Assembly: GCF_014635065.1 (NCBI RefSeq)
Contig: NZ_BMCG01000003.1
Coordinates: 248,001 to 312,000 of the forward strand
DNA: 64,000 nucleotides
Direction: 5' to 3'
DNA from: Oxalicibacterium flavum
GTDB taxonomy: Bacteria > Pseudomonadota > Gammaproteobacteria > Burkholderiales > Burkholderiaceae_D
A program made the translations under genes and the position numbers. How positions within the stretch are numbered: position 1 is the stretch's first letter; every line of letters starts with the position of its first letter. The notes under the pieces were generated by a model that did no database searches, was not told the DNA's origin, and was given only the letters and a program-made list of their open reading frames with translations. Positions 49,260 to 59,985 of this stretch are shown in pieces.

Positions 49260-50720
49260 ATGAGTTCTCCCCGCATCCTGATCGTCGATGACGAAGCCGA
49301 CCTGCGCGAACTGCTCGAGATGACGCTGATCCGCATGGGACTGGATGTCGATAGCGCCGAATCGCTGGCGGTTGCGCGCCGCCATCTGCAGGACACGCAC
49401 TATGCGCTGGTGTTGACCGACATGCGGCTGCCCGACGGTTCCGGCATCGAGCTGGTGCAGGAAATCACTGCCAACCATAAACAGACGCCGGTGGCCGTGA
49501 TCACCGCCTTCGGCAGCGCCGACAATGCGGTCGCGGCGCTCAAGGCCGGCGCCTTCGATTACCTCTCCAAGCCCGTCGGACTCGAGCAATTGCGCATCAT
49601 GGTGCGTTCGGCGCTGCGCATCAGCGAGCCGCCTGCCGCGCACAGGCCGGGTGGCGTACAGCAGGCGCAGCCGTTGCGCCTGATGGGACAATCGGACGCC
49701 ATGCAGGCCTTGCGCGCGCAGATCGCGCGACTTGCGCGCAGCATGGCGCCGGTCGCCATCAGCGGCGAGTCCGGCAGCGGCAAGGAACTGGCGGCGCGTG
49801 ACATTCATGCCCAGAGCGCGCGCAGCGACAAGCCCTTTGTCGCCGTCAACTGTGGTGCCATTCCCGAAAACCTGATGGAGGCCGAGTTCTTCGGCTACCG
49901 CAAGGGCGCGTTCACCGGCGCAGTCGAGGATAGGGACGGCTTTTTCCAGGCGGCCGACGGCGGCACGCTGCTGCTCGACGAGGTGGCCGACCTGCCGCTG
50001 CCGATGCAGGTCAAGCTGCTGCGTGCGATCCAGGAGCGCCGCGTGCGCCGCGTCGGCGCCACGCAGGAGGAGGCGGTCGATGTGCGCATCATCAGTGCCA
50101 CGCACCAGGACCTGCATGCATGCGTGGCGCGCGGCAGCTTTCGTCAGGATCTCTATTACCGGCTCAATGTGATCGAACTGCATTTGCCGCCCTTGCGCGA
50201 GCGATTGTCGGATGTCGGCATGCTGGCCGATGCCATCCTGCAGCGGTTGAATGGCGGCCAGCCGGCGACACTGACAGACGAGGCGCTGGCTGCGCTGCAG
50301 CGGTATGCATTCCCGGGCAACGTGCGCGAACTCGAGAACATCCTGGAACGCGCACTGGCGTTCTCGGTGGAGGGTCGCATCGAGGCGGCGGACCTGTTGC
50401 TGAAAGGGGCTGCGGTGAATCCGGCAGTCCAACTGGACGATGACGGCGACGCACGGCTGCTTCAGGCCGCAGCGGTGACAAAGGTAGAGGAAGAAGCCGT
50501 GCCGTACAGGGTAGCCGATGACCATTCCGTACCGGTGTTGGCCGACACGGAACTGCCGGCCTCGCTGCCCGATCATCTCGACAGCGTCGAGCGCGAAGTG
50601 ATCTGCCGCGCGCTGGCGCGCACGCGCTTCAACCGCACCCAGGCGGCCGAACTGCTGGGCATCAGTTTCCGCCAGCTACGCTATCGCATGCAGCGCCTGA
50701 ACATCCAGGCGCCGGAGTAG
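49260..50720 (+). CDS. pilR: sigma-54 dependent response regulator PilR
   Basis: PilR activates pilin transcription with RpoN. The 486-residue protein has a receiver domain (about residues 4-118, phosphorylated Asp in VLTDMRLPDGSG), an AAA+ domain with Walker A GESGSGKE near 178 and the sigma-54 contact GAFTGA near 219, and a Fis-type helix-turn-helix (NRTQAAELLGISFRQLRYRM) at the end. The ATG at 49260 starts the receiver fold; an in-frame ATG at 49230, inside pilS, is an alternative. ampD follows after 3 bp. Confidence 0.92.
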   Translation: MSSPRILIVDDEADLRELLEMTLIRMGLDVDSAESLAVARRHLQDTHYALVLTDMRLPDGSGIELVQEITANHKQTPVAVITAFGSADNAVAALKAGAFDYLSKPVGLEQLRIMVRSALRISEPPAAHRPGGVQQAQPLRLMGQSDAMQALRAQIARLARSMAPVAISGESGSGKELAARDIHAQSARSDKPFVAVNCGAIPENLMEAEFFGYRKGAFTGAVEDRDGFFQAADGGTLLLDEVADLPLPMQVKLLRAIQERRVRRVGATQEEAVDVRIISATHQDLHACVARGSFRQDLYYRLNVIELHLPPLRERLSDVGMLADAILQRLNGGQPATLTDEALAALQRYAFPGNVRELENILERALAFSVEGRIEAADLLLKGAAVNPAVQLDDDGDARLLQAAAVTKVEEEAVPYRVADDHSVPVLADTELPASLPDHLDSVEREVICRALARTRFNRTQAAELLGISFRQLRYRMQRLNIQAPE

Positions 50721-50723
50721 CGC

Positions 50724-51377
50724 ATGCCGGTTTCCGCCATTCGCATCGATGCCGACGGCTGGGCAGACCAGGCGCTGCGCATGCCGTCCCCGAATTTCGA
50801 CCAGCGTGCCGAGGGGACCGAGATCGCGCTGCTGGTGGTGCACAACATCAGCCTGCCGCCGGGCGAGTTCGGCGGTCCCTACATCGCCGACCTGTTCCTG
50901 AACCGTCTGGATTGCGATGCCCATCCGTATTTCGACCAGTTGCGGTCGCTGCGCGTCTCCGCGCATTTCCTGATCCGGCGTGACGGCGCGCTGGTGCAGT
51001 TCGTCTCCGCGCATGACCAGGCCTGGCATGCGGGCGTGTCGGCCTTCTGCGGACGCGAGCGCTGCAACGATTTCTCGATCGGCATCGAGCTGGAAGGAAC
51101 CGACGACCTTCCGTTCGAGCCGGCCCAGTACGATACGCTGGCCGCGTTGACGGCTGCGCTGCGGGCGGCGTATCCGCTGGCCGACGTGATGGGCCACGAG
51201 GATATCGCGCCCGGCAGGAAGACCGATCCCGGTCCTTGTTTCGACTGGCAGCGCTACGAGCGCGATTATCTGGCGCTGGAAGAAACGGCGGCGGACGCAG
51301 TGGAAAACGCCGGCCAAGACGGCAAATGCAGAGCCGGCTTGCGCTTCCGGCGAGCGTGCGAAGCAGGCTATGAATGA
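50724..51377 (+). CDS. ampD: 1,6-anhydro-N-acetylmuramoyl-L-alanine amidase AmpD
   Basis: AmpD is a cytoplasmic zinc amidase that removes the peptide from anhydro-muropeptides during cell-wall recycling; its loss induces AmpC beta-lactamase in many species. The 217-residue protein has LLVVHNISLPPGEFGGPYI near residue 37, with the first zinc His, DQAWHAGVSAFCGRERCNDFSIGIELEG (in part) with the second zinc His, and HEDIAPGRKTDPGPCFDW with the third ligand region. It lies 3 bp after pilR, so it may be expressed with it. The last 30 residues look unstructured. Confidence 0.93.
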   Translation: MPVSAIRIDADGWADQALRMPSPNFDQRAEGTEIALLVVHNISLPPGEFGGPYIADLFLNRLDCDAHPYFDQLRSLRVSAHFLIRRDGALVQFVSAHDQAWHAGVSAFCGRERCNDFSIGIELEGTDDLPFEPAQYDTLAALTAALRAAYPLADVMGHEDIAPGRKTDPGPCFDWQRYERDYLALEETAADAVENAGQDGKCRAGLRFRRACEAGYE

Positions 51378-51425
51378 TGCAAAGTTCTTATAAAAAAATT
51401 ATCTGAAAAAACCGGGATAAATCGA

Positions 51426-51454
51426 TTGCGCATCGGGAATCGAGGTACTAGAAT
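51426..51454 (+). promoter_or_regulatory. promoter of nrdAB
   Basis: TTGCGC (51426-51431), a 17-bp spacer and TAGAAT (51449-51454). The -10 box lies inside the first NrdR-like box. The start would be near 51461, leaving a leader of about 260 nt. Confidence 0.65.
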
Positions 51455-51490
51455 TAGTGCAAATCGCGGTTTCCTTACTAGATGTAGTGG
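51445..51490 (+). promoter_or_regulatory. two NrdR-like boxes
   Basis: Boxes at 51445-51460 (core ACTAGAATTAGTG) and 51475-51490 (core ACTAGATGTAGTG) resemble the NrdR consensus ACACWATATATWGTGT. They are 30 bp apart start to start, about three DNA turns, as in known nrd promoters. NrdR is the ATP/dATP-sensing repressor of ribonucleotide reductase genes. Confidence 0.75.
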
Positions 51491-51597
51491 GTTATCGGCG
51501 CAATACTCCCATGTCCGTCCTTTCGGCTCGCAGCCGCGCCGGATAAGGCCGACAGGCCGGATGGATGCAGCGGGTGGTACAAAAACTGCAGCATATG

Positions 51598-51628
51598 AAC
51601 AGGGCATTTTCCTTGTCGAGGCCCTGTT
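51598..51628 (+). other. first hairpin of the nrdA leader
   Basis: AACAGGGC and GCCCTGTT form a perfect 8-bp stem around a 15-nt loop. There is no U-tract directly after it. Confidence 0.5.
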
Positions 51629-51643
51629 TCCATGACGTTTCGC

Positions 51644-51677
51644 GAAACCGGCCATGCTCCGGTTTTCTCTTTTTTTA
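51644..51677 (+). terminator. intrinsic terminator inside the nrdA leader (possible attenuator)
   Basis: AAACCGG/CCGGTTT is a 7-bp stem with a 7-nt loop, followed by TCTCTTTTTTT. It lies downstream of the nrdA promoter and 45 bp before the nrdA start, so a fully active terminator here would block nrdA. Confidence 0.6.
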
Positions 51678-51721
51678 AATCACGCAAGGCAAGCGCCTGC
51701 AATCTGCCAGAAGGAGTCTTC

Positions 51722-54613
<2,892 letters not shown>

Positions 54614-54687
54614 GGAAATCTGCCCGGTTTCATGGATCGAACGTGAAGCGAATCGTGAACCGGGCCTCATATAGACAACGTGCCGAA

Positions 54688-54750
54688 TGAACTTGCACCA
54701 CGCAATGCGGACAAAGCCCTGACAGGGCCTTTGTTCGCAACAAGGTGCGG
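54688..54750 (+). other. strong hairpin in the nrdA-nrdB gap
   Basis: Bases 54706-54739 fold as TGCGG-ACAAAG-CCC, a 5-nt loop TGACA, GGG-(bulged C)-CTTTGT-TCGCA: 14 pairs including one GU. An outer helix GCACC/GGTGC (54695-54699 with 54744-54748) can form around it. No U-tract follows. It lies about 40 bp before nrdB. Confidence 0.6.
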
Positions 54751-54781
54751 CATCGGCAGCAAACAGATAAGGAAATGAGTC

Positions 54782-55948
54782 ATGCTTAGTTGGGATGATG
54801 AAGTCAAGCCGACGCCCGCGCAGCCCCAGCCAGGATTGCAGCCGGCCGTCCAGCCGCGTGCCGCGGCGCAGCAGGACGTCGCCCTGGATCCTGCGCTGAT
54901 GGCCAAGCCGGTTGCTGCAGCCGATACGGCACGCCGCATGGATGCCGCCGACAAGCGCGTGATCAACGGCCAGACGGACGTCAATCAACTGGTGCCATTC
55001 AAGTACAAATGGGCCTGGGACAAATACCTGGCCGGCTGCGCCAACCACTGGATGCCGCAGGAAATCAACATGCAGCGCGACATCGAGCTGTGGAAGAACC
55101 CGAACGGCCTGACCGAGGACGAGCGCCGCATCGTCAAGCGCAATCTCGGCTTCTTCGTCACTGCCGATTCGCTGGCCGCCAACAATATCGTGCTCGGCAC
55201 CTATCGCCACATCACGGCGCCGGAGTGCCGCCAGTACCTGCTGCGCCAGGCTTTCGAGGAAGCGATTCACACCCACGCCTATCAGTACATCGTCGAATCG
55301 CTGGGTCTGGATGAAGGCGAGATCTTCAATGCCTACAACGAGATCAAATCGATTCACGACAAGGATCAGTTCCTGATCCCGTTCATCGATGTGCTGACCG
55401 ATCCCGAATTCAAGACCGGTACGCTGGAATCCGACCAGACGCTGCTGCGTTCGCTGATCGTGTTTGCCTGCCTGATGGAAGGCCTGTTCTTCTATGTCGG
55501 CTTCGCGCAGATTCTCGCGCTCGGTCGCCAGAACAAGATGATGGGCGCAGCCGAACAGTACCAATACATCCTGCGCGACGAGTCCATGCACTGCAACTTC
55601 GGCATCGACTTGATCAACACGATCAAGCTCGAGAATCCGCATCTGTGGACGCCGCAGTTCAAGGACGAAATCAAATCGTTGTTTTTACGCGCGGTGGAGT
55701 TGGAATATCGTTACGCAGAGGATACAATGCCGCGTGGAGTGCTTGGCTTGAATGCTCCGATGTTCAAGGGCTATCTGCGGTTCATCGCAAATCGTCGCGC
55801 GCAGCAGATTGGTCTGGAACCGATGTTCGAGCAGGAGGAAAATCCTTTCCCCTGGATGAGCGAAATGATCGATCTGAAAAAAGAGCGCAACTTTTTCGAA
55901 ACGCGCGTCATCGAATATCAGACCGGCGGTGCACTCAACTGGGAATGA
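54782..55948 (+). CDS. nrdB: class Ia ribonucleoside-diphosphate reductase, beta subunit
   Basis: NrdB holds the diferric-tyrosyl radical used by NrdA. The 388-residue protein has a variable, Pro/Ala-rich head (about residues 10-45). The metal and radical residues are in [14 protein letters not shown] near 160-172, where Glu, His (+3) and Tyr (+7) match the Glu115/His118/Tyr122 pattern of Escherichia coli, and in RDESMHCNF near 262. The C-terminus, which binds NrdA, ends [13 protein letters not shown] lies upstream of the ATG. Gap to nrdA is 168 bp. Confidence 0.96.
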   Translation: MLSWDDEVKPTPAQPQPGLQPAVQPRAAAQQDVALDPALMAKPVAAADTARRMDAADKRVINGQTDVNQLVPFKYKWAWDKYLAGCANHWMPQEINMQRDIELWKNPNGLTEDERRIVKRNLGFFVTADSLAANNIVLGTYRHITAPECRQYLLRQAFEEAIHTHAYQYIVESLGLDEGEIFNAYNEIKSIHDKDQFLIPFIDVLTDPEFKTGTLESDQTLLRSLIVFACLMEGLFFYVGFAQILALGRQNKMMGAAEQYQYILRDESMHCNFGIDLINTIKLENPHLWTPQFKDEIKSLFLRAVELEYRYAEDTMPRGVLGLNAPMFKGYLRFIANRRAQQIGLEPMFEQEENPFPWMSEMIDLKKERNFFETRVIEYQTGGALNWE

Positions 55949-55976
55949 CCGGAGCACAGAAGTTGACCATCTTGTA

Positions 55977-55997
55977 GCTGCCTGAAAAACAGGCAGC
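55977..55997 (+). other. hairpin after nrdB
   Basis: GCTGCCTG and CAGGCAGC form a perfect 8-bp stem around AAAAA, 28 bp after the nrdB stop. ACAAAAAACAGGCAG follows, repeating the loop and right arm. There is no U-tract. Confidence 0.5.
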
Positions 55998-56100
55998 ACA
56001 AAAAACAGGCAGATGTCGAAGCCGACTCTGCGTAAAACAGGAAAGGCAACAACCGACTTTAATGAACAGTAGAAGACCGATACGATCTCATCTGCTGAGC

Positions 56101-56140
56101 AAGCCGCTTCACCTGATTCAATCAGGTGTGGCGGCTTTTT
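56101..56140 (+). terminator. intrinsic terminator downstream of nrdB
   Basis: Arms of 18 bp (56101-56118 and 56120-56137) pair with a 2-base internal mismatch and end in TTTTT. It lies 150 bp after the nrdB stop. Confidence 0.85.
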
Positions 56141-56180
56141 CGTTTAAAAAAGGCTTGTCCTTCGGGAAACAGAATTCCAA

Positions 56181-56208
56181 TGCCGGCGCGTGCGCTGGCG
56201 TTTTTTTT
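56181..56208 (+). terminator. second terminator in tandem
   Basis: TGCCGGCG and CGCTGGCG pair with two GU pairs around a short loop, followed by eight Ts. It is only 41 bp after the previous terminator. Confidence 0.75.
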
Positions 56209-56424
56209 GACTATTGCCAGTCGTCGTAACAGTCGATGGCATGGTCAGCATGGCTGAAGTGCTGCATAAGTGAGGAGATGCAGCAGTTCAGCTGGAGCCG
56301 AATTCATTAGCGCAAGCATGAACACGCTTGTGCCGATGAATAATCCGCCAATTCCATCGCGATGGTGTGGGCGGGTTTCAACCTTAGAAACTTGATTTTT
56401 TCCATCACGTGAAGGAGAAACAAT

Positions 56425-57090
56425 ATGGCAACAGCAAAAAAACCGGCGGCCAAGAAGCCCGCCGCCAAGAAAACCGCTGCTAAGAAACCTGTCGCAGCCA
56501 AGAAGGCAGCAGCCAAGAAGCCGGTAGCCAAGAAAGCAGTCGCCAAAAAGCCAGTGGCTAAAAAAGCGGTTGCCAAGAAGCCGGTAGCGAAGAAGGCAGC
56601 AGCCAAGAAGCCAGTTGCCAAAAAGGCAGTGGCCAAGAAAGCAGTCGCCAAGAAGCCGGTAGCCAAAAAAGCGGCAGCCAAGAAAGTCGTCGCTAAAAAG
56701 GCAGTCGCCAAGAAGCCGGTAGCCAAAAAGGCAGCGGCCAAGAAGCCGGTAGCGAAGAAAGCCGTTGCCAAGAAGTCGGTCGCCAAGAAGCCGGCAGCCA
56801 AGAAGCCGGCAGCCAAAAAGGCAGCAGCCAAGAAACCGGTAGCTAAAAAGGCTGCGGCTAAGAAGCCGGTTGCCAAGAAGCCGGTAGCTAAAAAGGCAGC
56901 CGCCAAGAAGCCGGTAGCGAAGAAAGCTGCAGCGAAGCCTGCGGCAGCCAAGAAACCGGCAGCTCCGAAGAAGCCGCCAGCGCCTAAAAAGCCTGCAGCC
57001 AAACCGGCAGCCGTGGCAGCTCCTGCGGTGAAAACGGTGTTGAACCCGGCAGCGGCATGGCCATTCCCGACGGGTACCAACCGCCCGTAA
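56425..57090 (+). CDS. histone-H1-like Lys/Ala/Pro-repeat DNA-binding protein
   Basis: The 221-residue product is almost wholly built of variations on [13 protein letters not shown] and AAKKPAAKK (residues about 5-195), then a proline-rich stretch and the tail [15 protein letters not shown]. This is the bacterial AlgP/histone-H1-like type, expected to bind DNA by charge and to be unfolded in solution. The same tail is, as far as I recall, conserved in H1-like proteins of Betaproteobacteria. GAAGGAGA precedes the ATG. The DNA repeats are imperfect and may vary in copy number. A second protein with this tail is at 44044-44502. Confidence 0.85.
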   Translation: MATAKKPAAKKPAAKKTAAKKPVAAKKAAAKKPVAKKAVAKKPVAKKAVAKKPVAKKAAAKKPVAKKAVAKKAVAKKPVAKKAAAKKVVAKKAVAKKPVAKKAAAKKPVAKKAVAKKSVAKKPAAKKPAAKKAAAKKPVAKKAAAKKPVAKKPVAKKAAAKKPVAKKAAAKPAAAKKPAAPKKPPAPKKPAAKPAAVAAPAVKTVLNPAAAWPFPTGTNRP

Positions 57091-57134
57091 TTCCGGCGAT
57101 GTCCGGATGCGCCTGATTGATTTCGGGCACAATT

Positions 57135-57167
57135 CCGCTGTGCGGCTTGCGTCGCACAGCGGTTTTT
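57135..57167 (+). terminator. intrinsic terminator after the H1-like gene
   Basis: A perfect 10-bp stem, CCGCTGTGCG/CGCACAGCGG, with an 8-nt loop is followed by TTTTT. It lies between the H1-like and YggT-family genes. Confidence 0.85.
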
Positions 57168-57185
57168 CATTTCAAGGAGTCTGCC

Positions 57186-57728
57186 TTGCTCGATAGCATA
57201 TTCATGCTGATTGTCGATACGGTCGCCATCATCCTCGCGGGTGCGTTGCTGCTGCGTTTCTGGATGCAGGCCGTGCGCGTGCGCCCACCGATCCAGATCG
57301 CACAATTCGTTTATCAATTGACCGACTGGCTGGTCAGGCCTTTGCGGCGGGTATTGCCGGGAGCCGGCGGCTATGACTGGGCGAGTCTGCTGGGAGCATT
57401 TGTCGTGGCACTGATTGCCACGGCGATCGAAATCTGGTTGCGCGGTGTATTCGCGGTCCCGTTCCTGTTCCTGCTGGCCCTGATGAACGTCATCCACTGG
57501 GCACTGTACGGTCTGATCGGGTTGATTCTGATCGAAGTGATCTTCAGCTGGGTCAATCCGCAGGCACCGCTGGCGCCATTCGTGCGCGCGCTCAATGAAC
57601 CCGTCATGCGCCCCTTGCGCCGTGTCGTGCCCCTGATCGGCTCCATCGATCTGTCGCCGCTGGTAGCGCTGATCCTGCTGCGCATCGCGATCCAGCTGGT
57701 CGCGATCGCCATCACCTCGTTCATGTAA
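57186..57728 (+). CDS. YggT family membrane protein (TTG start)
   Basis: The 180-residue protein contains two YggT units, each with two membrane helices around a conserved basic/proline loop: [11 protein letters not shown]...[11 protein letters not shown] in the first and [13 protein letters not shown]...[13 protein letters not shown] in the second. YggT proteins are widespread inner-membrane proteins linked to osmotic stress and to assembly of integral membrane proteins, without a defined mechanism. The start is TTG at 57186, with AAGGAG 6 nt upstream; the next ATG (57204) lies inside the first helix. It follows a terminator, so a weak promoter or read-through must supply it. Confidence 0.82.
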   Translation: MLDSIFMLIVDTVAIILAGALLLRFWMQAVRVRPPIQIAQFVYQLTDWLVRPLRRVLPGAGGYDWASLLGAFVVALIATAIEIWLRGVFAVPFLFLLALMNVIHWALYGLIGLILIEVIFSWVNPQAPLAPFVRALNEPVMRPLRRVVPLIGSIDLSPLVALILLRIAIQLVAIAITSFM

Positions 57729-57777
57729 GCGTCGCGGCCGGTATTGCACCGGCCATGACGCTTACCGATACTCCCGC

Positions 57778-58710
57778 TCAGAAACGATAGCCGAAGGCCT
57801 GTTCGAAGCGGTTTTCGATTTCCGCACGCGACAGCACGTGGTTCTGCGGGCCCTGGTGCGCGATCTTGATCGATCCCATCAGGCTCGCCAGGCGGCCGGT
57901 GGTGGCCCAGTCCAGTCCATTGGTCAGGCCGTACAGCATGCCGGCACGGAAGGCATCGCCGCAGCCGGTCGGGTCAACTTCCTTTTCCACCTTCACGCAC
58001 GGAATGGCGAGATGCTCGCCGGCCGCGAATATCTCCGCGCCGTTCTCGCCGCGCGTGACGACCAGCGCCGACACGCGTTCGGCGATCTGGTTCAGGCTGA
58101 GTCCGGTGCGGCTGGTCAGCAGCTCGGCTTCGTAGTCGTTGACGGCGACGTAGGTCGCCTGCTCGATGAAGTTCTTGAGCTCGTCGCCATTGAACATCGG
58201 CAGGCCCTGGCCCGGATCGAAGATGAACGGAATCTTCAGTTCGGCGCAGTGCTGTGCATGCTGCAGCATGCCGTCGCGGCCGTCAGGCGCGACGATGGCG
58301 ATCGCGACCGCGCCGGCGTCAGCCACCTTGTTCTGGTGCGAGAAGCTCATCGCGCCCGGATGGAAGGCGGTGATCTGGTTGCCGCCGGCATCGGTGGTGA
58401 TGAAGGCCTGGCCGGTGAAGGTGTCGTCAACGGTGCGCACGCTTTGCTGCGACAGGCCGAGGCGGGTCAGATGTTCGCGATACGGCGCGCCGTCCTGGCC
58501 GAGGGTCGCCATGATCACGGGTTCGCCACCCAGCAGCTTCAGGTTGTAGGCGATGTTGCCGGCGCAGCCGCCGAACTCGCGGCGCATGTGCGGGACGAGG
58601 AAGGAGACGTTGATCTTGTGGAGCTGGTCGGCCAGCAGCGCCTCGGAAAACAGGCCCTGGAAGGACATGATGTTATCGAAGGCAAGCGAACCGCAGATGA
58701 GTGATTTCAT
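57778..58710 (-). CDS. PfkB family carbohydrate (ribokinase/adenosine kinase-like) kinase
   Basis: The 310-residue protein is a PfkB-family sugar or nucleoside kinase. It starts MKSLICGSLAFDNIM and has the substrate-side glycine motif RREFGGCAGNIAYNL near residue 47. The PfkB signature DPTGCGDAFRAGM near 249 includes the catalytic Asp. The substrate is not clear: adenosine kinase-like and ribokinase-like enzymes are both possible. The ATG at 58710 is chosen because the 22 upstream codons do not fit. It is the last gene of the minus-strand series from tlpA. Confidence 0.88.
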   Translation of the reverse strand: MKSLICGSLAFDNIMSFQGLFSEALLADQLHKINVSFLVPHMRREFGGCAGNIAYNLKLLGGEPVIMATLGQDGAPYREHLTRLGLSQQSVRTVDDTFTGQAFITTDAGGNQITAFHPGAMSFSHQNKVADAGAVAIAIVAPDGRDGMLQHAQHCAELKIPFIFDPGQGLPMFNGDELKNFIEQATYVAVNDYEAELLTSRTGLSLNQIAERVSALVVTRGENGAEIFAAGEHLAIPCVKVEKEVDPTGCGDAFRAGMLYGLTNGLDWATTGRLASLMGSIKIAHQGPQNHVLSRAEIENRFEQAFGYRF

Positions 58711-58779
58711 GGCAAGGAAAAAGTGGAAGGAAGAAGGAAAGAGAGCGGGCGCGGCGGCAGGCGCAGCACCTGTCAACGG

Positions 58780-59973
58780 TCACGGATAAAAGAGATAGAC
58801 GCGGTAGCCTGAAGCGCGGGTCTCCTCGAGTTCGAAGGCAAGGCGCGCGCTGCGTTCGCTGTTGGCGGCGAAACCGGTGCGCAGCAGGCCGGCTTCGTGC
58901 AGGTATTCGGATGGCGCGAACACGCGGCGCAGCAGCGGACGTTCGGCGGCATCGTTCAGCGTCAGTTCGAGCGACGGCCATTCCTGCGAAAGGCTGCTGT
59001 CATTGCGCAGCAGAACGTTCAGCAGAAAGCGGCTGCGTTCACTGTCCTGCGCCTGCAGTTCGCTGGATTCGATGGAGACCGCGCTGATGTTGGCCGGCAG
59101 GTCGATGCGGCAGCCGAAGGCCTGGCACAGCGCCGACAGCGCCGGCTTGGCCTGCGGGAACACACCGGCCAACTGGTTGCGGAAGACATAGCCAGCCTGC
59201 AGCAAGGCGGTCAATGCGAGCAGGCAGCAGCCGACGATCAGCGTGGTGCGCAAGGTGGCGCTGGTTTCCCGCTGCGCGCGATGCTGGCGCACGAAGCCCG
59301 GTTCTTCATCCGGCAGTTCGTCGTCGGCCAGGCTGTCGTCCGTGGCGTGCTTCCTGCCGGCGCTGCGGCGCCATGGTTTGCGCTGCAGGTCGTCGATCGC
59401 CTTGTCAAGATCGTCGGGTTCGTCACTCGATGTCGTGGTTTGCGCAGCGGCGTCGAGGTCGTCGAAGCTGTCCGGCAGATCGCGGTCGATGTCCACCAGC
59501 GTCATGCGCTGCAGCGGATCCTCGGGTTTGGGATCGCCTTCGTGATAGATGGGCGCGGTATGTTCGCGCTCGAAGTGCGAGGGGATCGCAAACGACAGGC
59601 GGCTGGTCGGCATGACCGATGCCGGCGACGGCGAGGCTGCCGCGGTGAAGGTCGAGGGCTCGTCTTCCTCGGGGACGGCGGGCGCTGCCGGCGCGGCGGC
59701 GGGGGCGACCGCCTGTACGGCGTTATCGTTGAATGACGGTGCAGCCGGCGTTGCCTGGTTGGCGACCGTCGCGGGTGCCGCCGTTGCCGTCGGTGCGCTG
59801 CCCGAGGGCACGACACGCGGCGGCGCAGCGCCGTCAGACGGCAGCAGGTGTTCGATGCCGTTGAAGATCTGCTTGCAGCGGCCGCAGCGCACCAGGCCGG
59901 CGCGCAGCTTCAATTGATCGTGGACGACGCGGAACGTCGTTTGGCAGTGGGGACATTGCGTTGCAAGTGCCAT
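58780..59973 (-). CDS. zinc-ribbon and DUF3426 membrane protein
   Basis: The 397-residue product has an N-terminal zinc ribbon (CPHCQTTFRVV then VRCGRCKQIFNG, residues about 8-40, MJ0042-type), a long Pro/Ala/acidic disordered region (about 45-235), one membrane helix (about 247-268, TLIVGCCLLALTALLQAGYV) and a C-terminal DUF3426 domain (about 270-395). This layout, cytoplasmic zinc ribbon and periplasmic DUF3426, is common in Betaproteobacteria and of unknown role. It follows prmA by 12 bp and is probably co-transcribed. Confidence 0.85.
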   Translation of the reverse strand: MALATQCPHCQTTFRVVHDQLKLRAGLVRCGRCKQIFNGIEHLLPSDGAAPPRVVPSGSAPTATAAPATVANQATPAAPSFNDNAVQAVAPAAAPAAPAVPEEDEPSTFTAAASPSPASVMPTSRLSFAIPSHFEREHTAPIYHEGDPKPEDPLQRMTLVDIDRDLPDSFDDLDAAAQTTTSSDEPDDLDKAIDDLQRKPWRRSAGRKHATDDSLADDELPDEEPGFVRQHRAQRETSATLRTTLIVGCCLLALTALLQAGYVFRNQLAGVFPQAKPALSALCQAFGCRIDLPANISAVSIESSELQAQDSERSRFLLNVLLRNDSSLSQEWPSLELTLNDAAERPLLRRVFAPSEYLHEAGLLRTGFAANSERSARLAFELEETRASGYRVYLFYP

Positions 59974-59985
59974 TGCCGTTTTTCC

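Larger units (their letters stand above)
51378..51721. other. nrdA control region (no gene)
   Basis: I see no gene here. The first 50 bp are AT-rich. The promoter and NrdR-like boxes occupy 51426-51490, and the remaining 230 bp form a leader with two hairpins, the second ending in a U-tract (each annotated separately). No terminator for the pilS-pilR-ampD transcript is seen before the nrdA promoter. Confidence 0.6.
55949..56424. other. non-coding region between nrdB and the H1-like gene
   Basis: I see no protein gene here. It contains a hairpin (55977-55997), a partial direct repeat AAAAACAGGCAG at 55985 and 56001, two terminators in tandem (56101-56140 and 56181-56208), and about 215 bp of leader for the downstream H1-like gene, in which no clear promoter hexamers were found. 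A small RNA ending at one of the terminators is possible. Confidence 0.5.

Noticed and set aside
51461-51721. Adenosylcobalamin riboswitch in the nrdA leader
   Set aside because: I looked for a B12-box-like conserved segment and did not find one; the two hairpins do not match that architecture.
56425-57090. CRISPR array or transposon-derived repeats
   Set aside because: The periodic sequence is an in-frame Lys/Ala/Pro protein repeat with variable unit length and no spacers.
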